From assembly GCA_001783355.1 (NCBI GenBank), contig MFMA01000036.1, positions 1-5,439 of the forward strand: 5,439 nt of DNA, read 5' to 3'. Positions within the stretch are counted from its first letter, which is position 1. Each line of letters opens with the position of its first letter. Position numbers and translations under genes: made by a program. This document shows positions 1-4,493 of this stretch, one piece after another. The stretch is from Candidatus Kaiserbacteria bacterium RIFCSPLOWO2_01_FULL_54_20. Its GTDB lineage: Bacteria > Patescibacteriota > Minisyncoccia > Phycocordibacterales > UBA2100. The notes under the pieces were generated by a model. It saw only the letters and a program-made list of their open reading frames with translations, was not told the DNA's origin and did no database searches.

Positions 1-12
1 TAGTCTCTTTTG

Positions 13-1422
13 ATGCAGGGAAAAAAGGCGCATTTTATCGGCATTGCGGGTATGGGAATGAGCGCGGCTGCCATTTTGCTCAAGGAACAAGGCTGGCAGA
101 TAAGCGGCTCCGATGCCAATGCGTACCCTCCCGCAACGAACCAGCTAGGACGGCACGGCATACCTTACAAAACCTCCTACGACCCCGAAAATATTCCGAA
201 AGATGCGGAACTCATCGTCATCGGCAAGAATGCGAAATTGACGAAGGAAAATAACGCGGAAGTGCGGGCGGCATACGAGTCTGGCACTCGCATCGCGAGT
301 TTCCCGGAGCTCTTGAGTGAGATCGTAAAAGAAAGAGAAACTATCGTCGTCGCGGGCTCCTATGGAAAATCAACTACGTCGTCGCTCATCGCGTGGTGCC
401 TTTCACACTCCGGAGTCGAAGCGGGCTGGTTTATCGGCGCCGCTACGGAAGGAATGGAGCCGGCCCGCCTCGGCACACATCCTGTCTTTGTGCTTGAGGG
501 CGACGAATATCCGACCTCACACGACGACCCGAGGCCCAAGTTCGCACATTACAACGCACACGATTGCGTAATAACAGCCGTGACCCATGACCACGTGAAT
601 ATCTACAAGACTCAGCGGGAATTTTCGGAGCCGTTCCGCGCGCTCGCCGCCGGCCTTCCCGATGACGGGATGCTTCTCTTGTGCGCGGATGAACCGAACG
701 CCGCATCGCTTGGAAAAGAGACGCGAGCGCGCGTACTCTCGTACGGCATGACGAGTTCGTCCGAATGGTATGCAAACGATATCTCACGCGGAGACATGAC
801 GAGTTTTGATCTTATGCGCGGCTCGGAAAAGATCGTGCGGCTCTCGACCTCTCTCATCGGCGACCACAATATCCAAAATATTGTTGGCGCCTCAGCGATG
901 TTGCTCGAAAAGGAGCTAGTGACTCCCGAACAAATCTCCAAAGCAGTAAAGGATTTCAAAGGACTCACACGCCGGCTCGAGCAAAAGACAAGTAGTTCGT
1001 CTGTTCCCGCGTTCGAGGGATTCGGTTCGTCGCGCGAAAAACTGCAGTCTGCGATACAAGCATTGAGAGACCGCTACCCAGGCAAACGTCTCGTGGTCGT
1101 ATTCGAGCCTCACACGTTCAGTTGGCGCAACAAAAAAATGCTGCACTGGTTCGACGACGCGTTCGATGGGGCCGGGCTTGTTGTCCTGTACAAACCTGCC
1201 GAACAAGGTGCGGACACGCACGAACAGAGTTCACAAACGGAAATGGCGGAAAGACTCTCCAAGGCGGGAGTATCGGTAAGGCCCGTGACGAACGCGGAAG
1301 AAGCGGTGAGTATATGCAAAAAAGAGATCCACGAAGGCGACATGGTCCTCCTATCCTCGTCGGGTCCGATGGACGGGCTCATTGAACAAATCCCGCAATG
1401 GCTTGATAATACATTTGCATGA
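13..1422 (+). CDS. Mur ligase family protein, Mpl/MurC-like (divergent)
   Basis: This is a 469-aa three-domain Mur ligase, full length for the family (E. coli Mpl is 457 aa). Mpl joins the recycled peptide L-Ala-gamma-D-Glu-mDAP to UDP-MurNAc in the cytoplasm; MurC adds L-Ala. Seen: an N-terminal UDP-binding Rossmann motif (HFIGIAGMGMSA, residues 7-18), the ATP P-loop GSYGKSTT (115-122), EGDEYPT (162-168) followed by a KFAHY segment that is typical of Mpl (EADEYDT...KFVHY), THDH (191-194), VFEPH (363-367) and a C-terminal SSSGPMDGL like the SNGGFDGI of Mpl. Odd: the conserved DDxxHHP motif at the start of domain 3 reads EGFGSSR (335-341), so the substrate or even the catalytic competence may differ. 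ATG 13 was chosen; TTG 10 lies just upstream and an in-frame stop is at 1-3. No Shine-Dalgarno is visible in the few bases available. It overlaps the next gene by ATGA. The family is sure; the exact reaction is not. Confidence 0.88.
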   Translation: MQGKKAHFIGIAGMGMSAAAILLKEQGWQISGSDANAYPPATNQLGRHGIPYKTSYDPENIPKDAELIVIGKNAKLTKENNAEVRAAYESGTRIASFPELLSEIVKERETIVVAGSYGKSTTSSLIAWCLSHSGVEAGWFIGAATEGMEPARLGTHPVFVLEGDEYPTSHDDPRPKFAHYNAHDCVITAVTHDHVNIYKTQREFSEPFRALAAGLPDDGMLLLCADEPNAASLGKETRARVLSYGMTSSSEWYANDISRGDMTSFDLMRGSEKIVRLSTSLIGDHNIQNIVGASAMLLEKELVTPEQISKAVKDFKGLTRRLEQKTSSSSVPAFEGFGSSREKLQSAIQALRDRYPGKRLVVVFEPHTFSWRNKKMLHWFDDAFDGAGLVVLYKPAEQGADTHEQSSQTEMAERLSKAGVSVRPVTNAEEAVSICKKEIHEGDMVLLSSSGPMDGLIEQIPQWLDNTFA

Positions 1423-2177
1423 GATTTTTCAGCAGCGAACTTGCGCACGACTACGGCACGTATACGTTCGGGTATTGTAATTATGGACAGCTCGAGGACG
1501 GAGACACTCTTGCCGACATGTATGAGCGCGGCTACCTTCCCTACTCGGGTTCGCCCGCGAGCAAGGGACTTTTCTATATGGCACGAGGCGGTCGCATCCT
1601 CCTTCCCGAATTCGAACTGAATAGCGAATGCAGGCGCGTTGCGAAGAAATTCGATGGAAAACTTTCCCGCAAAAGTATTCCACTTGCAGATTTCAAGGTC
1701 ACCGAGGAATTTATCAGGTTCTGGCTCGAATATTTCCGGCGTGCACACGGCCCCTCAGTAGTACCGCGCGAGCGGCTCATGCACTGGCTGAATTTTGGAA
1801 TTATTTCTCATATCGGAGTCTACAGCGATGAGAGCGGAAAGACGATGGCTCACACGCTGGAGGTTTCCGACGCGACAATGACGCATGATTGGTATCAGAG
1901 CTGGTCGCCGGAATACGATAAGTCGTCCCTCGGAATGTGGTTATTGATCGATATAGCGCGCGCGGCCAAGGAGCGCGGTGCGAAGTACTACTATCCAGGC
2001 ACGGTATACGGAGGAGCGACGGATTACAAAACAAACCTGCCTGCGCTTGAATATTGGAACGGCGAAAAATGGCTAAAAGACACGAACAATAAACGACTGC
2101 GGGTGCGTACCGGCACCGACTCACAGCGACATGTCGCGCATCTCGACGAGTGGAAGGAGAACCACCCTTTGTTCTAA
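1419..2177 (+). CDS. Ate1/Bpt-like aminoacyl-tRNA-protein transferase homologue (GNAT fold)
   Basis: A 252-aa protein, close to the length of bacterial leucyl/arginyl-tRNA-protein transferases (Bpt). Those enzymes move an amino acid from tRNA to a protein N-terminus (N-degron pathway). Seen: an N-terminal part with GYLP (38-41), LFYMAR (51-56) and SECRRVAKKF (69-78), resembling the Bpt stretch that ends in SRSQRRV; then a C-terminal part with SSLGMWLLIDIA (169-180), KYYYPGTVYGG (189-199) and DYKTNLPALE (202-211), matching the SLG...YxYLGYWI...DYKxNFxPLE pattern of Ate1/Bpt. Odd: the N-terminal cysteine cluster of classical Ate1/Bpt is absent (only C20 and C71 are present). The start codon overlaps the stop of the Mur ligase, implying translational coupling. 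Inference: it may aminoacylate a cell-wall peptide or its precursor, as the GNAT-fold Fem ligases do, rather than a protein. The assignment rests on motif memory, not on a search. Confidence 0.62.
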   Translation: MRFFSSELAHDYGTYTFGYCNYGQLEDGDTLADMYERGYLPYSGSPASKGLFYMARGGRILLPEFELNSECRRVAKKFDGKLSRKSIPLADFKVTEEFIRFWLEYFRRAHGPSVVPRERLMHWLNFGIISHIGVYSDESGKTMAHTLEVSDATMTHDWYQSWSPEYDKSSLGMWLLIDIARAAKERGAKYYYPGTVYGGATDYKTNLPALEYWNGEKWLKDTNNKRLRVRTGTDSQRHVAHLDEWKENHPLF

Positions 2178-2192
2178 GCTTTGCCATTTCCC

Positions 2193-2218
2193 AAAAATGC
2201 CTCTAGATAGGCATTTTT
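2193..2218 (+). terminator. Hairpin terminator after the Mur ligase/transferase operon
   Basis: A perfect 9-bp inverted repeat, AAAAATGCC (2193-2201) and GGCATTTTT (2210-2218), with an 8-base loop, starts 16 bases after the stop codon at 2177. The T-run is the descending arm and the A-run the ascending arm, so it could work in both directions. It separates the first operon from the promoter that starts seven bases later. Confidence 0.75.
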
Positions 2219-2224
2219 CAGTGC

Positions 2225-2253
2225 TTGACAACGTGGATATATCATGCTACTTT
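2225..2253 (+). promoter_or_regulatory. Sigma70-type promoter with consensus -35 and extended -10
   Basis: The -35 is a perfect TTGACA (2225-2230). A 17-base spacer follows, then a -10 TACTTT (2248-2253) preceded by TG at 2245-2246 in the extended -10 position (TGnTA...). The -10 itself matches only three of six bases, which the perfect -35 and the TG should compensate for. Predicted start of transcription is near 2260, immediately before the structured RNA segment. Confidence 0.7.
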
Positions 2254-2259
2254 GCTCGG

Positions 2260-2402
2260 CAGTAGAGGATCCTGGGTTGAGGCCTCTCTAAAAAACCTCC
2301 CTACAAAGCGATACGCTCGCGGAGTAGGAATGTTTTAAGAGAACCGGTCATCAAGCCCGTACTCTACCCCACCCGAAAGAGCCGCGCTTTGCGCGGCTCT
2401 TT
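2260..2402 (+). ncRNA. Structured RNA of unknown class: small RNA or cis-regulatory leader
   Basis: About 143 bases lie between a strong promoter and a hairpin terminator and hold no convincing ORF. Most of it folds into one long imperfect rod. GTAGAG (2262-2267) pairs with CTCTAC (2362-2367). GGGTTGA (2274-2280) pairs with TCAAgCCC (2351-2358). GGCC (2281-2284) pairs with GGTC (2346-2349, one GU). TCTCT (2285-2289) pairs with AGAGA (2338-2342), AAAA (2291-2294) with TTTT (2333-2336), and CCTAC (2300-2304) with GTAGG (2324-2328). The tip is AGCG/CGCT (2307-2310/2314-2317). I do not recognise it: it lacks the SRP RNA apical motif, a T-box or known riboswitch cores, and it is short for 6S RNA. 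The 123-aa gene starts only 20 bases after the terminator hairpin, so attenuation of that gene is a real alternative to a free small RNA. Hand-made pairing, not an energy calculation. Confidence 0.6.
2376..2402 (+). terminator. Terminator or attenuator hairpin before the PHPT1-like gene
   Basis: A perfect 12-bp stem, AAAGAGCCGCGC (2376-2387) with GCGCGGCTCTTT (2391-2402), has a TTT loop. Its T-tract is short and lies within the stem, so termination may be partial. CCGCG (2382-2386) in the ascending arm is also complementary to CGCGG (2318-2322) near the tip of the upstream rod, a possible but short antiterminator or pseudoknot contact. Confidence 0.65.
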
Positions 2403-2408
2403 CACATC

Positions 2409-2415
2409 AAAGGAG
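2409..2415 (+). promoter_or_regulatory. Strong Shine-Dalgarno for the 123-aa gene
   Basis: AAAGGAG lies seven bases before ATG 2423 and is the only near-perfect ribosome binding site in the window. It begins six bases after the terminator hairpin, which leaves no room for a separate promoter. It fixes the start of the downstream gene. Confidence 0.8.
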
Positions 2416-2422
2416 AAGCAAG

Positions 2423-2794
2423 ATGAAGCTCGAGGACATCCCCGTTGTCGCTGGTTTCGTTGGCGATGGAAACTACAAGTACATCGTTGCAGACGTGGGC
2501 CTCCGTAAGGAAAAGAGGACGATTATTCGGCTTGTCTGCTGCCCTGCAGATCAAAATCCCGCGCACCACATCGAACATCGGCGTATCGGATACCGGCTCA
2601 TGGATGAAATCCCCGCTCCGATTGATGTCGACATACTCGGCGGAGGGATGTTTGGCAAATCCGGTGAGTGCGCGATCATCGCAGCTCCTGCACCAGGCTT
2701 GGGGCGTGAGCCCGACCCCGACCTTACAGTTCGTTTGCTTAGCGAGGCGTTTCCCGGCTGTCGGATCGAAAAGCAGCTGGGATACGATGAGTAA
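2423..2794 (+). CDS. Janus/Ocnus (PHPT1-like) family protein, putative phosphohistidine phosphatase
   Basis: A 123-aa cytoplasmic protein with no signal peptide or membrane segment. Animal PHPT1 (about 125 aa) removes phosphate from phosphohistidine in proteins. The alignment I can make by eye runs the full length. IP (6-7) and GNYKYIV (16-22) match the PHPT1 IP...GVFKYVL, placing K19 on PHPT1 K21. H52 in IEHRRIGYRLM lies 20 residues before LGGG (72-75); the PHPT1 catalytic H53 in EYHADIYDKV lies 21 before its LGGG. Then APGLGREPDPDLTVRLLSEAFPG (in 89-112) matches the YGPAQ...KIKAKYPD region. Start ATG 2423 is set by the strong AAAGGAG. The gene stands alone between a structured leader and a strong terminator, convergent with the epimerase. 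A bacterial protein of this family may act on histidine phosphorelays or on small molecules with P-N bonds; that is inference. If the alignment is wrong, it is simply hypothetical. Confidence 0.6.
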   Translation: MKLEDIPVVAGFVGDGNYKYIVADVGLRKEKRTIIRLVCCPADQNPAHHIEHRRIGYRLMDEIPAPIDVDILGGGMFGKSGECAIIAAPAPGLGREPDPDLTVRLLSEAFPGCRIEKQLGYDE

Positions 2795-2805
2795 ACGATA
2801 TCCAG

Positions 2806-2840
2806 AACCGGCCGCGTTTCAACGCGCGGCCGGTTTTTCT
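2806..2840 (+). terminator. Intrinsic terminator of the PHPT1-like gene
   Basis: A perfect 11-bp inverted repeat, AACCGGCCGCG (2806-2816) with CGCGGCCGGTT (2825-2835), has an 8-base loop and is followed by a T-rich tail to 2840. It starts 12 bases after the stop codon at 2794 and sits between two convergent genes; the reverse direction lacks a T-run after the hairpin, so it mainly serves the + strand gene. Confidence 0.88.
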
Positions 2841-2841
2841 T

Positions 2842-3819
2842 TTAGCCCCAAAGCGCGGAGGTCGTCGGAAGAATTGCGCCTTCGTGGTACGTAATTGATG
2901 GGTCGCGGTCTCGTTCCAAGAGAAGTGGGCCATCAAGATCGACATGGTCTGCGAACTGTGCAAGCACCGTCGCTGGTGCCATGGAGAGTGACGTCGCGAC
3001 GTGACAGCCGACCATAATGGCTAATCTTGCTTCTGTTGCTTTTTCTATCATTTTCAATGCTTCGGTAAGTCCGCCGGCCTTGTCGAGCTTAACGTTCACC
3101 GCTCCATAAGTTTCGGCGACCTTTTGGATATCATCACTCGTATGCGCCGATTCATCCGCACACAGCAAGATAGACGTTCTCACATTCTTGAGAATATTGG
3201 AATGTTCCGCGGGCACGGGTTGCTCGATGAGTTCAACTCCGATCGACTCGCACAAACGCACATTCGCCTCAAGATTGCTCTCATTCCATCCTTCGTTTGC
3301 GTCGACGATGAGCCGCGCTTGCGGAGCAGCATTTCGCACTGCCGCGAGACGCCCCCCATCATCGGTTCCAATTTTGATTTTCAAAAGCGAAAACGCTTTT
3401 GCGGCTTCCGCCGCGCTCTCGGCCATTTTTTCCGGAGTGTCCAAGCTGATAGTGTATGCCGTCGGTTTTAGTTGCGGTGTTTGGATGCCCACCAACTCCC
3501 ATATGGTCTTCCCACTTCGCTTCGCCTCAAGATCCCATAGCGCACAATCGAGTGCGTTCCTTGCCGCTCCGGCAGGCAACAGTTTTTGCAACTTCTCCTG
3601 GCCAAACCCGTTCTCTACTTCGCTCTTTACCGACGCTATTTGATCTTGAACACTTTCGAGCGATTCGCCATAGCGGCTATACGGCACACACTCTCCGCGC
3701 CCTTGATGCGCGCCATCGCGGACCGTTGCAACAATGACCTGCGCTTCGGTCTTTTCTCCGCGCGAAATGGCAAATTTCCCACGAATGGGCCACGATTCGG
3801 CGACGTAAGAAAGTTCCAT
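2842..3819 (-). CDS. ycjG: L-Ala-D/L-Glu epimerase (dipeptide epimerase, enolase superfamily)
   Basis: A 325-aa enolase-superfamily enzyme (MLE subgroup) that interconverts L-Ala-D-Glu and L-Ala-L-Glu so that murein peptides can be hydrolysed and used. Counting from ATG 3819: the N-terminal capping domain contains WPI...ISRGEKTEA and GECVPYSRYGES (42-53), and the segment LQKLLPAGAARNALDCALWD (78-97) is close to identical to E. coli YcjG. The barrel shows the KxK pair K147/K149, metal ligands D173 (IVDAN), E199 (IEQP) and D222 (CADES), the opposite general acid/base K247 (KLDKAGG) and the DxD motif D294/D296 (DLDGP), which binds the dipeptide amino group in this family. All expected catalytic residues are present at family spacing. 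GTG 3822 is an alternative start; ATG 3819 fits the YcjG N-terminus and the promoter position. It converges on the PHPT1-like gene and diverges from the B12 operon. Strong similarity to proteobacterial YcjG could reflect gene transfer. Confidence 0.94.
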   Translation of the reverse strand: MELSYVAESWPIRGKFAISRGEKTEAQVIVATVRDGAHQGRGECVPYSRYGESLESVQDQIASVKSEVENGFGQEKLQKLLPAGAARNALDCALWDLEAKRSGKTIWELVGIQTPQLKPTAYTISLDTPEKMAESAAEAAKAFSLLKIKIGTDDGGRLAAVRNAAPQARLIVDANEGWNESNLEANVRLCESIGVELIEQPVPAEHSNILKNVRTSILLCADESAHTSDDIQKVAETYGAVNVKLDKAGGLTEALKMIEKATEARLAIMVGCHVATSLSMAPATVLAQFADHVDLDGPLLLERDRDPSITYHEGAILPTTSALWG

Positions 3820-3825
3820 CACGGC

Positions 3826-3834
3826 ACTATATCA
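3826..3834 (-). promoter_or_regulatory. Extended -10 promoter for a leaderless epimerase mRNA
   Basis: On the - strand, TGATATAGT (3834 down to 3826) is an extended -10 element: TG, one base, then TATAGT (five of six consensus bases). The usual six to seven bases downstream lead to 3819-3820, which is the A of the chosen ATG start. No Shine-Dalgarno precedes the start, consistent with a leaderless message. No clear -35 is present. Confidence 0.5.
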
Positions 3835-3876
3835 CTTGCCCATGGTCGGATCCCATTTCCTAATGCGTTATCCACC

Positions 3877-3904
3877 TTGCAGAGCGCCTGCCACGACATA
3901 CAAT
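3877..3904 (+). promoter_or_regulatory. Possible promoter of the cobalamin riboswitch operon
   Basis: TACAAT (3899-3904, five of six consensus -10 bases) is preceded after 16 bases by a weak -35, TTGCAG (3877-3882). Transcription would begin near 3911, right at the 5' edge of the riboswitch. This is tight, because the outermost pairing I can draw begins at 3905, so a promoter further upstream in 3823-3876 is possible. The stretch 3823-3876 otherwise shows nothing recognisable. Confidence 0.35.
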
Positions 3905-4050
3905 GCACGTCCTGTTGTTTGTGGAAGTCGGGTTCAATTCCCGCACTGTGCCGCAACGGTAAAGTCCCGAGAAAAATCGAGGGAACAAGTCCGGTCGTCA
4001 AACAACGGTTACATCCCGAGCAGGAAGACTGTGCGCCGGTCGGAAGGCGC
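3905..4050 (+). promoter_or_regulatory. Cobalamin (B12) riboswitch
   Basis: The stretch carries the hallmarks of the cobalamin aptamer in order. GTTGTTTG (3914-3921) pairs perfectly with CAAACAAC (3999-4006), closing the core (P3-like). Inside it, TGGAAGTCGGG...CCCGC (3922-3944) forms a CGGG/CCCG hairpin and is followed by CACTGTGCCGCAACGGTAA (3944-3962), close to the conserved CCCGCnACTGTnA segment. A second hairpin is TCCCGA/TCgaGGGA (3965-3984). The B12 box is CCCGAGCAGGAAGACTGTGC (4015-4034), compared with the family's CCGAGnCAGGAnACCTGC. CCTG (3911-3914) can pair with CAGG (4021-4024) and GCAC (3905-3908) with GTGC (4031-4034), as outer helices. GCGCC/GGCGC (4033-4037/4046-4050) makes the small hairpin expected after the B12 box; its loop could kiss the CCG of the CCGCAAC loop. 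It senses a cobalamin and normally represses B12 uptake or synthesis genes. Whether adenosyl- or methyl/hydroxocobalamin is preferred cannot be told. Confidence 0.9.
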
Positions 4051-4058
4051 GTCAGAGG

Positions 4059-4080
4059 TCTCCGCTTGGGCGGAGATTTT
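4059..4080 (+). terminator. Expression-platform hairpin (terminator and/or RBS sequestering)
   Basis: TCTCCGC (4059-4065) pairs with GCGGAGA (4070-4076) around a TTGG loop and is followed by TTTT (4077-4080). It therefore looks like a short rho-independent terminator nine bases after the riboswitch. The only Shine-Dalgarno-like sequence before ATG 4090, GGAG (4072-4075), lies in the descending arm, 14 bases from the start, so the same hairpin could also hide a ribosome binding site. The T-run is short; which mechanism applies cannot be decided from sequence. Confidence 0.6.
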
Positions 4081-4089
4081 GCATTTCGT

Positions 4090-4470
4090 ATGAAGAAATA
4101 CACCGCGCTTGCTGTTGCAATACTAGTCCTTAGCGGAGGAGCATTTTTCACGCAACAATGGTTCATCGAATCTTTCTCCACTGAGAACTCGCTCCAAGCT
4201 TCCGATGCAGACTCAATAACGTTCACTGCCACAACGACGGGCTCTGTCTTGGATGCGATGCGTGCACTTTCAGCAAAAGGCTCGTTCAGCTTCTCGGGGC
4301 GAGATTTTCCAGGTTTGGGATTCTTTGTCGAGGAAATGAACGGGCGCAAAAACACGGATGGGTACTACTGGATACTCCTCGTCAACGGAAAGAAGTCCGA
4401 CCTCGGCGCCTCGCAAGCACGCCTCAAAGAAGGCGATGTCGTCGAGTGGAGGTATGAAAAAGGTTATTAG
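4090..4470 (+). CDS. Membrane-anchored DUF4430 (transcobalamin C-terminal-like) protein
   Basis: A 126-aa protein beginning MKKYTALAVAILVLSGG, with a single N-terminal hydrophobic segment (about 5-21) that serves as signal peptide or membrane anchor; there is no lipobox cysteine. The rest is a small beta domain with the DUF4430 pattern: SVLDAMRAL (52-60), GLGFFVEEMNG (75-85, like the GxGYFVxSINGV of the family), DGYYWILLVNG (90-100), LGAS (105-108) and KEGDVVEWRY (113-122). DUF4430 is related to the C-terminal beta domain of animal transcobalamin and intrinsic factor, which covers one face of bound cobalamin. The gene is the first after the B12 riboswitch, and a related, larger exported protein follows after 23 bases without terminator, so both probably bind or pass on a corrinoid outside the membrane. 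ATG 4090 was chosen because it gives a signal-like N-terminus right after the expression platform; upstream codons in the open frame are riboswitch RNA. Binding itself is inferred. Confidence 0.85.
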   Translation: MKKYTALAVAILVLSGGAFFTQQWFIESFSTENSLQASDADSITFTATTTGSVLDAMRALSAKGSFSFSGRDFPGLGFFVEEMNGRKNTDGYYWILLVNGKKSDLGASQARLKEGDVVEWRYEKGY

Positions 4471-4493
4471 CAATTATCAATAACATTACACGT

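Noticed and set aside
1110..1748. A 212-codon open frame on the - strand.
   Set aside because: It is antisense to two well-supported overlapping genes and has no recognisable domain; it is a shadow of GC-rich codon use.
2260..2402. SRP (4.5S) RNA: rod shape, about 100 bases, and an end reading CCCCACCC as in E. coli 4.5S.
   Set aside because: The invariant apical SRP motif (GGAAGGAAGCAGC-like, with its loop) is absent from the tip, which reads AGCGATACGCT instead.
3929..3943. CGGGTTCAATTCCCG looks like a tRNA T-arm, suggesting a tRNA gene.
   Set aside because: No acceptor, D-arm or anticodon arm is placed around it, and it fits as a hairpin inside the cobalamin riboswitch core, with a B12 box 70 bases downstream.
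3586..4089. A long open frame in phase with the DUF4430 gene extends upstream to 3586.
   Set aside because: It runs antisense through the epimerase start and across the riboswitch, and its predicted residues look non-protein-like; the signal peptide begins at ATG 4090.
3819..4355. A 178-codon open frame on the - strand over the riboswitch and the DUF4430 gene.
   Set aside because: It is antisense to a conserved RNA element and a conserved domain, and its translation shows no family features.
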